Assembly (NCBI GenBank): GCA_003170875.1
Contig: PMYJ01000123.1
Location: forward strand, 1,043 to 28,915
Source: Candidatus Dormiibacterota bacterium
GTDB taxonomy: Bacteria; Chloroflexota; Dormibacteria; Aeolococcales; Aeolococcaceae
Direction: 5' to 3'
DNA length: 27,873 nt
Positions 1 through 7,975 of the stretch are shown piece after piece (within the stretch, counting starts at the first letter, position 1; each line of letters begins with the position of its first letter). The notes under the pieces are model-generated. The model was not told the DNA's origin. It saw nothing but the letters and a program-made list of their open reading frames with translations, and searched no databases. The position numbers were made by a program, and so were the translations under genes.

Positions 1-480
1 CTTGACCCGGACGAAGGGGCGTGGATCGTCGTGTAGGTGGCGAGGTAGAGGCGGAGCACTCGTGGCTGCGCTTCACGGCGCGCGTGACCCCGGCCGCATC
101 TAGGTCCTGCGCCGCCCACTGGATGACCCGCGGCATCCGGCGGGCACTTCCGTCCAGCCCTCGAGGGGGCCGCGTCGAGCAGGTACTTGAGCATCTTCTC
201 CGCGAGAAGGGCTCAGTCCAGGCCACGATCCTGGCCCCGGGCGCGCTGGCGAGCGAGGTTGGCCGGGCGCGCAGGCGGGCGGTGTCGGGGTCGTCGCAGC
301 CGATCACCGGATCGAAGGCGACAGTTCCCAACCCGCCCAGGTCGTCGGAGTTGAAGCGCAGCGGGCTAAGGCTCGGGCCCTCAGGGATGGGCGCGGCGTC
401 CCTTGAGACCCGAGCATTTCACGGGCGTTGAGACGCCGACACGTGGCCTCGTACTCGGCGCTGCGGATCGAGGGGGACCG
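1..480. other. Mosaic of decayed fragments, no intact gene
   Basis: No reading frame here has both a credible start and a recognisable family. On the minus strand between about 415 and 230 an open stretch reads like real protein (...LRFNSDDLGGLGTVAF..., then ...CDDPDTARLRA...), but a stop precedes it and it shifts frame further on. I do not recognise the family. On the plus strand around 445-515 a short stretch (...LRIEGDRYLVNVAAYPS...) also looks like a gene remnant. The region is best read as pseudogene debris. Confidence 0.45.
180..300. repeat. Diverged copy of the segment at 9949-10060
   Basis: About 110 bp here align with 9949-10060 at roughly 80 percent identity by eye, for example GCGCGCTGGCG(A/G)GCGAGG followed by CGCAGGCGGGCGG. 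Single-base indels break every shared frame, so both copies look like remnants of one former gene, probably on the minus strand. The second copy lies just left of the first tRNA-derived attachment composite. This copy may therefore be debris from the end of a related element. Confidence 0.45.
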
Positions 481-1017
481 CTACCTCGTGAACGTCGCCG
501 CGTATCCCTCCAGGTAGGCTCCGCCATCCACCACCCCGTCGAAGTTCATAGTGAGCGACGTGGAGGAGCAGGTGTAGAGAGCAGCATCGAAGAATGGTTG
601 CTCCAATGGTTCGGTCGCCGTTCCATCGAGGCCTGTGATCGCGTGGTTAAGACTGGTTTCGGGTGAGATGACGCCGGTTTGCCCGTGAACCGAATCCATC
701 GTGAACGTGTCGGTTCCGGTGAACTGGTCGCTGACATCTTTATCCGAGAAGACCATCGGGGCTGCGTTGGATAAGTCCAACACCGTCTTGCCACTTGCCT
801 GAATGGTCATCGTCATGCCAGCAAACCCGGATATTCCCCCCGCCGACATCGCCACATTGGTCGCGGTCCACGTGCCCACCAGGCACGAGTCAATTAGGAC
901 AGCGGCGCTCGATGAGGACTTGGTTGCAGTTGCCGTCGCTGGCACGCCGCTTGAACAGGCTGCCAGCATCAAGGGCAAGAGAAGAGGTGACAGCGAGAAT
1001 CTCCGACCACGTGCCAC
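481..1017 (-). CDS. Hypothetical lipoprotein
   Basis: The protein has about 178 residues if it starts at the GTG at 1017, which has GGGAGG six bases upstream. An ATG at 1068 in the same frame lacks that support and would put about 17 residues before the signal. The N-terminus is a lipoprotein signal: positive residues (RGRR), the hydrophobic run SLSPLLLPLM, and lipobox LAAC followed by a Ser/Thr/Ala linker. The mature part has GTW near its start, alternating beta-like segments and two Cys near the end (SCLVGTW and YTCSST). Lipocalin-like small lipoproteins can begin this way, but I cannot assign a family. It stands alone, between decayed DNA on the left and a gene-poor kilobase on the right. 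It probably faces outward from the cytoplasmic membrane. Confidence 0.65.
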   Translation of the reverse strand: MARGRRFSLSPLLLPLMLAACSSGVPATATATKSSSSAAVLIDSCLVGTWTATNVAMSAGGISGFAGMTMTIQASGKTVLDLSNAAPMVFSDKDVSDQFTGTDTFTMDSVHGQTGVISPETSLNHAITGLDGTATEPLEQPFFDAALYTCSSTSLTMNFDGVVDGGAYLEGYAATFTR

Positions 1018-2063
1018 AGCGCGCCTCCCACCAACGTTGGTGTGCAGCAGAACCCGATCTGCACGCACTTTAGCGCAGGCCCACCGGAGGTGGCGATACT
1101 GGACTCACCCGCTGCTCCTATACCGGAGATAGCTGATGAAATGGAGGAGCCTCTTCCCGCCATCCTGAGCGCTCCTGCATGCATCCGAGCGGTGCGCTCG
1201 TCACGTCATGTATCAGCTCATCAAGCCGGCGGTGGCAGTCGATCCCCGTTCCTTGGGACGGGGGGACCGGCACAGCGTCTCTCGACCGGCTGATCACCGT
1301 CCCTCCAGACCGGTTGCGAAACCGCAGTCTGACGGGGAACGCCGATTCGCCGGCTGAGGATTAGCGGACCAGAGCAGGCTGCCCGGCCAGGCTCCCGCGC
1401 GCTGCGCCCGAGGTGTCCGCACCGGCAACGCTAGCGGCCTCGGAACGAGAATCCGGAGAGGCTGGGTTAGGGTCCCCTGTGGACCATACGCGGCTGAATG
1501 CCCCGACGCGGCGATCGTCGGGTCGGGGCGCCGCGGCACTGACCGGGGCCAGAGCGGGCCGGCCGCGAACCCGGTTGGCGGTGTCAGAGAGTTCGACGAG
1601 GCTGCCCTGGAGGCGGTTCCACGCTACTGGCCACCCCAGCCGCGGACCGGGATCCTCTGCCGCAGCTAACGCGGCGCGGCGTCTCACCCGCGATCGCGGA
1701 CCGCCCCGGGCCGACCCGACATCCGTGTGGAGACGCTCGATGAATGACGCGTTCCCATTAGATCGGCAGCTGCGCGTGGAGCCACCCGAGGCGACCATCG
1801 ACGACGGCATCCGTCGCTAATGGCACAGTTGCACACGCTACCCTCAGCGAGGCGCATCCGAAGATCAGGATGCCACGTGACAAGAGCAGAGAGTTTGCCG
1901 TCAGCGAGGGTCGCTGGCAGAAGAGGCGCTGGCCGAGTCCCTCTCCGCAGCCGGCGATGCGGTCAGCTGGGCTCACCTCGTCTGCCCGGAAGCGAACACT
2001 CGCAGGCCATCACCCGGGTGGCGCCTCCGGCCCCTCGGACCTCGGCGCCCATCCCCCTCTTGA
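1018..2063. other. About 1 kb without a supportable gene
   Basis: Several overlapping frames are open on both strands, as expected in high-GC DNA. None shows a recognisable domain, a good ribosome site or a consistent protein-like composition. The longest candidates (1361-1810 minus and 1413-1820 plus) are shadows of one another, rich in Arg, Ala and Pro. I see no RNA gene, array or terminal repeat. Confidence 0.5.
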
Positions 2064-2489
2064 TCAAGCGTCGCCGAGGACGACTCCGTAGAGGGCCGCA
2101 ACGACGGCACTCAGCAAGGACACGCCACCGAGCGCTCCGGCCAGGCGGGCACTGCGCCAGCGCGATGGTGTGAGCGCGTGCGCCAAGGCAGCGGCGCCCG
2201 ACACCAGGACAAAGAGGAGCTTCACCCCCAAGGTGCGCCCGGCGGCCGTCTCGAGCAACGTGGCCGGGGTGATGCCGATGGCGTAGGCCTGGATGACTCC
2301 CGTCACCACCAGCAGGGCGAATGCGGGCCAGGCCACCGCCTCGAACCGCCGGCCAAGGGCACGGGCCAGCCGCGGTTCGCCTCGGGTCAGCGGAACGACG
2401 GCGGCCACCACCAACTGGCCGCCGATCCAGACGCAGGCGCCGAGAACATGAAGCCATAGAAGGACAGCGTGTCCGCTGATGGTGAGCAT
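2064..2489 (-). CDS. CopD-like integral membrane protein
   Basis: The 141-residue protein has four hydrophobic segments, at about residues 4-30, 47-70, 85-107 and 115-137. The first contains LWLHVLGACVWIGGQL, the His plus WIGG pattern of the CopD/DUF2269 membrane family. The second begins with FEAVAWPAFALLVVTGV. Such proteins are single-domain relatives of the copper-resistance permease CopD, and some may handle copper or haem. The substrate cannot be told from sequence. The start codon ATG at 2489 has only a weak GGTGA upstream. The truncated transporter at 2574 lies on the same strand 84 bp upstream, so the two may have shared a transcript. Confidence 0.75.
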   Translation of the reverse strand: MLTISGHAVLLWLHVLGACVWIGGQLVVAAVVPLTRGEPRLARALGRRFEAVAWPAFALLVVTGVIQAYAIGITPATLLETAAGRTLGVKLLFVLVSGAAALAHALTPSRWRSARLAGALGGVSLLSAVVAALYGVVLGDA

Positions 2490-2573
2490 CAGACGGTCAC
2501 CACGACACTATCAGTCGCCGCGGGAGGTGCGAACCCCGGTGGTCCTTGCTCCAAGCGCACCACCTCGCGGCGT

Positions 2574-2951
2574 TCACGGGTTGGCCACTAGGTAGCCGGT
2601 CGTCCGGCGAGCCGACAATCGCCGTGGCGGGAGCAGCGAGAGGTTGACGGCCGTCACCAGGGCCGCAGCCACCATGCCAGCCAGGAGGAGGCCGAGGGCA
2701 ACCCAGGCGAGGCCTGCAACCACCAGGGGCACGAGGGACATCGGCTGCTGCCCAAGCAGGGCGAGGTCGATGGAGACGATCCCCGTGCCCATCACCAACG
2801 CTCCAGGTCCGGGAGGGATGGACTCGACCACGCGGGAGGGCCAGTTCAGCGTGCTGCGCTCAAGGTTCATGTCCTGAGGGCTCGGTGGCGTGGCCGAGGA
2901 TAGCCGGATTTGAGCGATCGGCGCCATGCCGCGACCGGGCTCAACTTCCAT
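2574..2951 (-). pseudogene. Truncated SLAC1/TehA-family transporter
   Basis: Reading from ATG 2951 (GGAAAGGG upstream) gives about 125 residues. The segment VVESIPPGPGALVMGTGIVS followed by a hydrophobic helix matches the N-terminus of the TehA / voltage-dependent anion channel family, whose members have about 300-380 residues and ten helices. Here about two helices are present. After AAALVTAVNLSLLPPRRLS the sequence loses the family character and stops. It is most likely a 3'-truncated pseudogene, less likely a small derived membrane protein. It diverges from metE, and its promoter lies in the conserved 35-bp box described separately, so its regulation appears to have outlived its coding integrity. 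Confidence 0.6.
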
Positions 2952-2962
2952 CGTGGCATACC

Positions 2963-3015
2963 CTTTCCAATGGTTATAGACATTTGTAATCGGGATCTTA
3001 CGGTATGATCCGCGG
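2963..3015. promoter_or_regulatory. Divergent promoter/operator shared with 7049-7101
   Basis: The intergenic DNA contains TATGAT at 3004-3009, a rightward -10 box with six bases before A3016, and on the minus strand TATAAC about 25 bp upstream of the ATG at 2951. Between them lies a block, 2976-3010, that matches 7062-7096 at 26 of 35 positions without gaps, including CATTTnTAATC and TACG. The identity extends beyond the two -10 boxes. This suggests a common operator, plausibly for the regulator at 7102. Regulator identity is an inference. Confidence 0.6.
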
Positions 3016-3048
3016 ATGGTGTTGAGACCTCCTGCCGAGCACCCGTGA
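3016..3048 (+). CDS. Possible leaderless 10-codon upstream ORF of metE
   Basis: A3016 sits six bases after the TATGAT box, the expected transcription start. An ATG begins exactly there and encodes MVLRPPAEHP. Its stop codon overlaps the metE start in the sequence GTGA (3045-3048). metE itself has no visible Shine-Dalgarno sequence. The arrangement suggests leaderless translation of the short frame and coupled restart at metE. The Pro-Pro pair could slow ribosomes. No peptide evidence exists here. Confidence 0.35.
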   Translation: MVLRPPAEHP

Positions 3049-5393
3049 CCCGCTCCAGCATCCACGGCGTCCCCCGGATCGGCCCCGACCGGGAGCTGAA
3101 GCGCGCCCTAGAGCGCCACTGGGCGGGCGAGGAGCCGATCGCCACTGTCCACTCCACCGCTCGCCGCATCCGGGCCCGCTGGTGGACGCTGATGCGAGAC
3201 GCCGGGATCGACCTCATCCCCTCCAACGACTTCTCGCTCTACGACCACGTCCTCGACACCATCGCCATGGTCGGTGCCGTCCCACCTCGCTTCGGCCACC
3301 GGGGCGGCCCCGTCGACCTCGAGACCTACTTCGCGATGGCCCGAGGCCGCTCCGAGGGAACGATGACGGCGCCGGCGATGGAGCTGACCAAGTGGTTCGA
3401 CACCAACTACCACCACATCGTCCCCGAGCTGGACCGGGCCACGAGGTTCGAGCTCTCCTCGACCAAGCCCATCGATGAGTTCGCCGAGGCGCATGCACTG
3501 GGGATCGTTACCAAGCCGGTCCTGCTCGGCCCGGTCACCTTCCTGCTGCTGGCCCGGCCCGCCGCCGAGTCGGGATTCGACCCGCTCACGCTCCTCGACC
3601 CGCTCCTCGATGTCTACGCCGACCTCCTCGAGCGGCTCGCTTCCCAGGGCGCCGAATGGGTGCAGCTCGACGAGAGCGCCTTCGTCCAAGATCGCGTCCC
3701 GGAAGACCTCTCCGCCCTGCGCACCGCCTATCGGCGTCTCGCCTCCATCGGCCGCCGGCCTCGCCTGCTGGTTTCGACCTCCTTCGGTGACACCGCCGAG
3801 GCGCTTGCCGTCCTCGCCGACCTCCCGGTGGAGGGGGTCGGGCTCGACCTGACACGCGGAGGTTCGGACGTCGAACGGCTCCGGCAGCTCGGCGGACTCG
3901 GCGACCGCCTCCTGGTGGCCGGCGTCGTCGACGGTCGCGGTGTCTGGGGCAACGACCTGGTCACGTCGCTCGGGCTGCTCCAATCGCTCTCCGGCCTGGC
4001 CGGAGAGGTCGCGGTGTCGACCTCCTGCTCGCTGCTCCACGTCCCCGACGACATCTCGCGGGAGTCGGCGCTCGACCCGGAGATCCGATCGCAGCTCGCC
4101 TTCGCCCGCCAGAAGGTCGATGAGGTGGCGCTGCTCGCCCGCGGGCTGAGCGAGGGCGACGACGCGATCGCGGCAGCTCTCGAGGACAGCCGGCGGCTGC
4201 TCGACGGCCGCCGCTCGGCGTCGCGGACCCGCGATGCCGCAGTGCGCCGACACCTGGCCGGCGTCCTCGCCGAGAACGCACCGCGGCGTGCGCCCTACGA
4301 GATCCGGGCCGCAAGACAGCGCGAGCGGCTGCGTCTCCCCCCGCTGCCGACAACCACCATCGGGTCATTCCCGCAGACACACGCGATCCGCGCGGCGAGG
4401 GCTGACCTCCATCGCGGCCGCATCACGGAAGCCGAGTACCGGCGCCGCATCCGCGCCGAGATCCAGCGCGCCGTCCAGATGCAGGAGGACATTGGCCTGG
4501 ATGTCCTCGTCCACGGTGAGCCGGAGCGCAGCGACATGGTGGAGTACTTCGCCGAGCGGATGCGCGGCTTCGCTGTCACCGAGCACGGCTGGGTGCAGTC
4601 CTACGGGACCAGGTGCGCCCGGCCGCCGATCATCGTCGGCGACATCTCGCGGCCGGCCCCGATCACCGTCGAATGGACGACCTTCGCGCAGTCGCTCACC
4701 AGACGGCCGGTCAAGGGAATGCTCACCGGCCCGGTGACCATGCTGCTTTGGTCCTATCCCCGCGACGACCTGGATCTCGCCGATACCTGTGCCCAGCTAG
4801 CGCTGGCCATCCGCGACGAGGTCCGCGACCTGGAGGCCGCCGGCGTCGGCATCATCCAGGTGGACGAGCCGGCGTTTCGGGAGGGCCTGCCCCTGCGCGA
4901 GGAGGAGCGCGGCGCTTACCTGGAATGGGCAGTGCGGTGCTTCCGCCTGGCAACGGCCGGCGCCGCCGACGCGACCCAGGTCCACACCCACATGTGCTAC
5001 GCGGACTTCGGCGACATCCTCCCCGCCATCGACGCCCTCGACGCCGACGTCATCTCCCTCGAGGCGGCCCGGTCGCGCATGGAGGTGACTGGCGAGCTCG
5101 CCGGGTATGGATACCAACGCCAGGTCGGCCCCGGCGTCTACGACGTGCACTCGCCGCGGGTTCCGACCCCAGCGGAGCTCGCCGAGCGCATCCGCGCCGC
5201 GGCGGCGTCCCTCCCTCTCGTGCAGCTCTGGATCAACCCCGACTGCGGCCTCAAGACGCGCAGCTACGATGAGGTAGAGCCCTCGCTGCGGGCCATGGTC
5301 GAGGCAGCCCGTCAGGTGCGCACTGAGCTCGCCTCCCAGCCCATGCCCGGAGAGCGAGGTTCGATGGAGAGCCCGCCGGATCCACCGGCATGA
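3045..5393 (+). CDS. metE: Cobalamin-independent methionine synthase
   Basis: The 782-residue protein transfers a methyl group from 5-methyltetrahydropteroyl-triglutamate to homocysteine, the last step of methionine synthesis, in the cytosol. It has the usual two-barrel layout and length. The N-terminal domain begins IHGVPRIGPDRELKRALE. The C-terminal catalytic domain has TTTIGSFPQT, LVHGEPERSDMVEYF and LTGPVTML. Expected zinc ligands are visible: His649 and Cys651 in HTHMCY, and Cys734 in NPDCGLK. The start is GTG 3045; no other start precedes the conserved N-terminus in this frame and there is no ribosome site, so translation may depend on the upstream ORF. It overlaps the next gene by ATGA. 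No cobalamin riboswitch can fit in the 29-base leader. Confidence 0.96.
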   Translation: MTRSSIHGVPRIGPDRELKRALERHWAGEEPIATVHSTARRIRARWWTLMRDAGIDLIPSNDFSLYDHVLDTIAMVGAVPPRFGHRGGPVDLETYFAMARGRSEGTMTAPAMELTKWFDTNYHHIVPELDRATRFELSSTKPIDEFAEAHALGIVTKPVLLGPVTFLLLARPAAESGFDPLTLLDPLLDVYADLLERLASQGAEWVQLDESAFVQDRVPEDLSALRTAYRRLASIGRRPRLLVSTSFGDTAEALAVLADLPVEGVGLDLTRGGSDVERLRQLGGLGDRLLVAGVVDGRGVWGNDLVTSLGLLQSLSGLAGEVAVSTSCSLLHVPDDISRESALDPEIRSQLAFARQKVDEVALLARGLSEGDDAIAAALEDSRRLLDGRRSASRTRDAAVRRHLAGVLAENAPRRAPYEIRAARQRERLRLPPLPTTTIGSFPQTHAIRAARADLHRGRITEAEYRRRIRAEIQRAVQMQEDIGLDVLVHGEPERSDMVEYFAERMRGFAVTEHGWVQSYGTRCARPPIIVGDISRPAPITVEWTTFAQSLTRRPVKGMLTGPVTMLLWSYPRDDLDLADTCAQLALAIRDEVRDLEAAGVGIIQVDEPAFREGLPLREEERGAYLEWAVRCFRLATAGAADATQVHTHMCYADFGDILPAIDALDADVISLEAARSRMEVTGELAGYGYQRQVGPGVYDVHSPRVPTPAELAERIRAAAASLPLVQLWINPDCGLKTRSYDEVEPSLRAMVEAARQVRTELASQPMPGERGSMESPPDPPA

Positions 5394-6298
5394 CCGATCT
5401 CCGCAGCCGGGTGGGCCGGTACGGCGTCTTCCTCGGCCGCCTCTCGCTGGAGCCGGCGGCCGCGCTGCGGCGCGACGCGGCGAAGATCGAGGCGATGGGC
5501 TATCGCACCGTCTGGGTCGGCGAGGCGTTCGGCCGCGAGCCACTCACCCTGGCCGCGATCCTGCTGGCCGCGACGGAACGCCTGGTGGTCGCAACCGGCA
5601 TCGCCAGCATCTGGGCCCGCGACGCGGTGGCCACCATGAACGCGGCCCGGACGCTCAGCGAGGCGTGGCCCGGCCGCTTCGTGCTTGGGGTGGGGGTAAG
5701 CCACCCGCCCCTGGTCAACGCCCGAGGCCATGACTACCGCCGGCCGCGCGCCGCCATGGCCTCCTATCTGACGGCAATGCGGGCAAGCCGCTACGACGGG
5801 CCACCGCCGGAAGACGGTCCGGCGGTGCTGATCGCGGCGCTGGGACCGCGAATGCTGGAGCTTGCCGCGAGCCAGGCCGACGGGGTCTTCACCTACTTCG
5901 TCTCTGAGCGGCACACACACCAGGCTCGCGTCACCCTGGGACCGCTTCCGGTCCTCGCGGTCGAGCAGGCGGTCGTCCTGGCCGAGAGCCGGGAGGCGGC
6001 ACGCCGGGATGCCGACGCCTACGTCTCCGCCTACCTGGCGTTGGACAACTACCGCAGCAACTTGCGCCGCCTCGGCTACTCCGAGGCAGACCTGCGCGGC
6101 GCCGGCAACGACGCCCTTTTCGACTCGCTGATCGGCTGGGGAGACGGCGACGCGCTCACCGTGAAGGTCCACAGTCACCTCGAGGCCGGCGCCGACCACG
6201 TCGCCGTCCAGGTGGTCACCCCCTCCTCACCTCACGGCGTGATGGATGGCCTCAGCCGGCTCGCCGAGCTCATGAAGCTTGGCGAGCCGCCGGGATGA
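5390..6298 (+). CDS. F420-dependent LLM-class oxidoreductase (TIGR03620-like)
   Basis: The 302-residue protein is a bacterial luciferase-like TIM barrel. The N-terminus GRYGVFLGRLSLEPAAALRR, then WVGEAFGREPLTLAAILLAA, VVATGIASIWARDA and FVLGVGVSHPPLV fit the TIGR03620 subgroup of probable F420-dependent oxidoreductases; the substrate is unknown. The ATG overlaps the metE stop (ATGA), so the two genes are translationally coupled. That pairing is unusual enough that a link to methionine or folate metabolism is only a guess. The gene converges with the hemerythrin gene, separated by 18 bp. A short inverted repeat, TGAGC..GCTCA, spans the junction. Confidence 0.88.
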   Translation: MTDLRSRVGRYGVFLGRLSLEPAAALRRDAAKIEAMGYRTVWVGEAFGREPLTLAAILLAATERLVVATGIASIWARDAVATMNAARTLSEAWPGRFVLGVGVSHPPLVNARGHDYRRPRAAMASYLTAMRASRYDGPPPEDGPAVLIAALGPRMLELAASQADGVFTYFVSERHTHQARVTLGPLPVLAVEQAVVLAESREAARRDADAYVSAYLALDNYRSNLRRLGYSEADLRGAGNDALFDSLIGWGDGDALTVKVHSHLEAGADHVAVQVVTPSSPHGVMDGLSRLAELMKLGEPPG

Positions 6299-6316
6299 GC
6301 CGCGGCGCTCACAGCT

Positions 6317-7039
6317 TCACGGCGAAGGCGACGCCGAGCCGGCCGCCGAGCGGCCGATCCGCACTCGCCAGACCTCGGGCCCGTGCTCCAGCGCCTCCCA
6401 TTCGAACACGCCAGGATGCTCGGCTAGGAGCTGGCCACGGAGCCGCACCGGGTCGTGGTCGCTGACAATGACCAACGCCTCACCGGAGGCGAGCGCCTCC
6501 AGCCGGCTGAAGATCTGGGCGTGGCGAGCGCCGTGTGGGATTCCCCGGACGTGGAGGGTGGCGCCACCCGGCCCGACCTGGCGCTCGAACTCCGCGTGCA
6601 TCGAAGCCAGGACTCCGGGGACCTCACCCGGCGCCCCCTCGATGAGGGCGGGGAGGACGAAGTCGTTCTCCTTGGCCGCATGGATGGCGAAGAGCGCGGC
6701 GATGGCGCCCGCCGTGGCCACGCTACTGACGGGCTCGCCCACCTCCGCCAACTCCGAGATCAGATCGCCCAAGGCCCGATGCTCGGCCACCAAGCTCTCA
6801 ATCAGCCGGGGCTCGAACCGCGCGGTCGCCGCGTACAGCGTCGCCTCTTCGGAGGCGGCGTGGGGCAGGATGGTGGTTTGGAGGTAGTCGATGACCGCCA
6901 TCACGGCGGGGTCGGAGGGCTCGCCACGAGAGACGACGGCGACCAGGTCGTTGACGCGGCGGCGCAGCTCCTCCTCCATCTCATCGTGGTGCGCGGCGAT
7001 CGCATCGATCGGGTTTGCAGTGGCGGCGTCGGCAGCCAT
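6317..7039 (-). CDS. Hemerythrin-like HHE protein with C-terminal DUF2249
   Basis: From ATG 7039, which has AAGGAG upstream, the protein has 240 residues. Upstream in-frame ATGs at 7063 and 7069 lack such a site. Residues about 10-135 form a four-helix hemerythrin domain with likely di-iron ligands: His17/18, HAASEE at 60-65, His87, and HAAKEND at 120-126. Residues about 160-230 are a DUF2249 domain (LHVRGIPHGARHAQIFSRLE, then FEWEALEHGPEVWRVRI). Proteins of this architecture are found near nitric-oxide and redox functions, with iron or nitrosative-stress roles proposed. It diverges from a regulator with a cysteine-rich tail that fits such a role. Cytosolic; no signal peptide. Confidence 0.87.
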   Translation of the reverse strand: MAADAATANPIDAIAAHHDEMEEELRRRVNDLVAVVSRGEPSDPAVMAVIDYLQTTILPHAASEEATLYAATARFEPRLIESLVAEHRALGDLISELAEVGEPVSSVATAGAIAALFAIHAAKENDFVLPALIEGAPGEVPGVLASMHAEFERQVGPGGATLHVRGIPHGARHAQIFSRLEALASGEALVIVSDHDPVRLRGQLLAEHPGVFEWEALEHGPEVWRVRIGRSAAGSASPSP

Positions 7040-7048
7040 GGTGCTCTC

Positions 7049-7101
7049 CTTTTCCGTGGCCATAGTCATTTCTAATCCAGACTCTACGCTATAATCGGCG
7101 C
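7049..7101. promoter_or_regulatory. Divergent promoter/operator of hemerythrin and regulator genes
   Basis: A near-consensus TATAAT at 7090-7095 lies six bases before GTG 7102, the spacing of leaderless actinobacterial-type promoters. The block 7062-7096 is the counterpart of 2976-3010 (26 of 35 identical, no gaps). TAATC occurs twice within it, at 7073 and 7092. The regulator encoded next to it is the natural candidate for binding here, giving autoregulation. Confidence 0.62.
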
Positions 7102-7785
7102 GTGAGGTACGCAGCCCGTCCGGACGACCTCGCCCGGGCTCACCAGGCTCTTGCCGAGGTGAGCCGGCTTCGCCTCCTCGAGGTGATCCGGGCCCAGCCG
7201 GCCGGGCTCAGCGCCGCCGACGCCGGTGACGAGGTGGGCCTCCACCAGTCCACGGCCCGCCAGCACCTCGAGATGCTGGTCGAGGCGGGGCTCGTCGTCC
7301 GGGAGGCCGAGCCGCGAACCGTGCGTGGCCGCCCCCGGGTCATCTACCGGAAGAGCGCCCAGACGGAGGCGGGCGGCGGCGATGGCTACCATCTGCTCGC
7401 CGGAATCCTCGCCTCTATGGTCGAGAGCTCGGTGCACCGTCCGGCCAGCGCGGCCGAGGCCACTGGGCGAGCCTGGGGGCGCTCCCTCGTTGAGCGGCCG
7501 CGACCACTGGAGCGCCTGGGCCGTCGGGAGGCGGAGAGCCGAGTCGTTGAGCTCCTCAACCAGCTGGGCTTCGAACCGGAGCCGGCGGGCGGGCGTGAGG
7601 GCCGTCGCATCCTGCTCCACCGCTGCCCCTTCCTGGACCTCGCCATCGAGCACCGGTCGGTGATCTGCTCGGCACATCTCGGACTCATCAAAGGGGCGCT
7701 GGAGGAGCTGGGGCTCCCCGCTGACGGCGCGACCCTCGAGCCGCTGGTGACACCCACCCTATGTGTCAGCCGCCTCGCCAGCTGA
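7102..7785 (+). CDS. ArsR/SufR-like winged-helix regulator with Cys-rich tail
   Basis: The 227-residue protein starts with a winged helix (LAEVSRLRLLEVI, then GLHQSTARQHLEMLVEAGLVVRE, then the RGRPRVIYR wing) at residues about 10-85. The C-terminal half contains HRCPFLDLAIEHRSVICSAH and a late Cys in TPTLCVS. This is the pattern of COG2345/SufR-related repressors, some of which bind a 4Fe-4S cluster. It may sense iron-sulfur status, oxygen or nitric oxide. The GTG is apparently leaderless: TATAAT is six bases upstream with no ribosome site. It probably controls its own divergent promoter and the similar box before metE. Confidence 0.82.
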   Translation: MRYAARPDDLARAHQALAEVSRLRLLEVIRAQPAGLSAADAGDEVGLHQSTARQHLEMLVEAGLVVREAEPRTVRGRPRVIYRKSAQTEAGGGDGYHLLAGILASMVESSVHRPASAAEATGRAWGRSLVERPRPLERLGRREAESRVVELLNQLGFEPEPAGGREGRRILLHRCPFLDLAIEHRSVICSAHLGLIKGALEELGLPADGATLEPLVTPTLCVSRLAS

Positions 7786-7917
7786 CATCGCGATGAGCTC
7801 GGCGGTACCAGGTGCGGTCCGGCAAAGCCGGCACGGGGCCATCATCACGGCTTTCTGGCCGGCCCGCGAACATGGCGGCCGGTCGCCGGCTGGTAACGCG
7901 CGCAGCCCTGTCCGAGC

Positions 7918-7938
7918 TATGGGCAAATCCAGCCCATA
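7918..7938. promoter_or_regulatory. Inverted repeat upstream of the 7976 gene
   Basis: TATGGGC and GCCCATA form perfect 7-bp arms around the spacer AAATCCA, ending 37 bases before the start at 7976. It could be an operator or a leader hairpin. The remaining 7786-7975 spacer also has a short hairpin, CCGGC-AAA-GCCGG, near 7818-7830, possibly at the end of the upstream regulator transcript. No known riboswitch motif was recognised. Confidence 0.3.
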
Positions 7939-7975
7939 AGGATCCGACTGGCGCGTCATGGAGGTGACGCCATTA

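Noticed and set aside
1361..1820. Overlapping open frames on both strands in the gene-poor region
   Set aside because: No family resemblance, no ribosome site, and low-complexity Arg/Ala/Pro content.
3108..4253. A 381-codon minus-strand frame inside metE
   Set aside because: Antisense shadow; composition is Arg/Gly/Glu-rich and it lacks a domain.
7786..7975. Possible riboswitch in the 190-base spacer
   Set aside because: Short hairpins are present, but no conserved core of cyclic-di-GMP, cobalamin, SAM or other common riboswitch classes could be matched.
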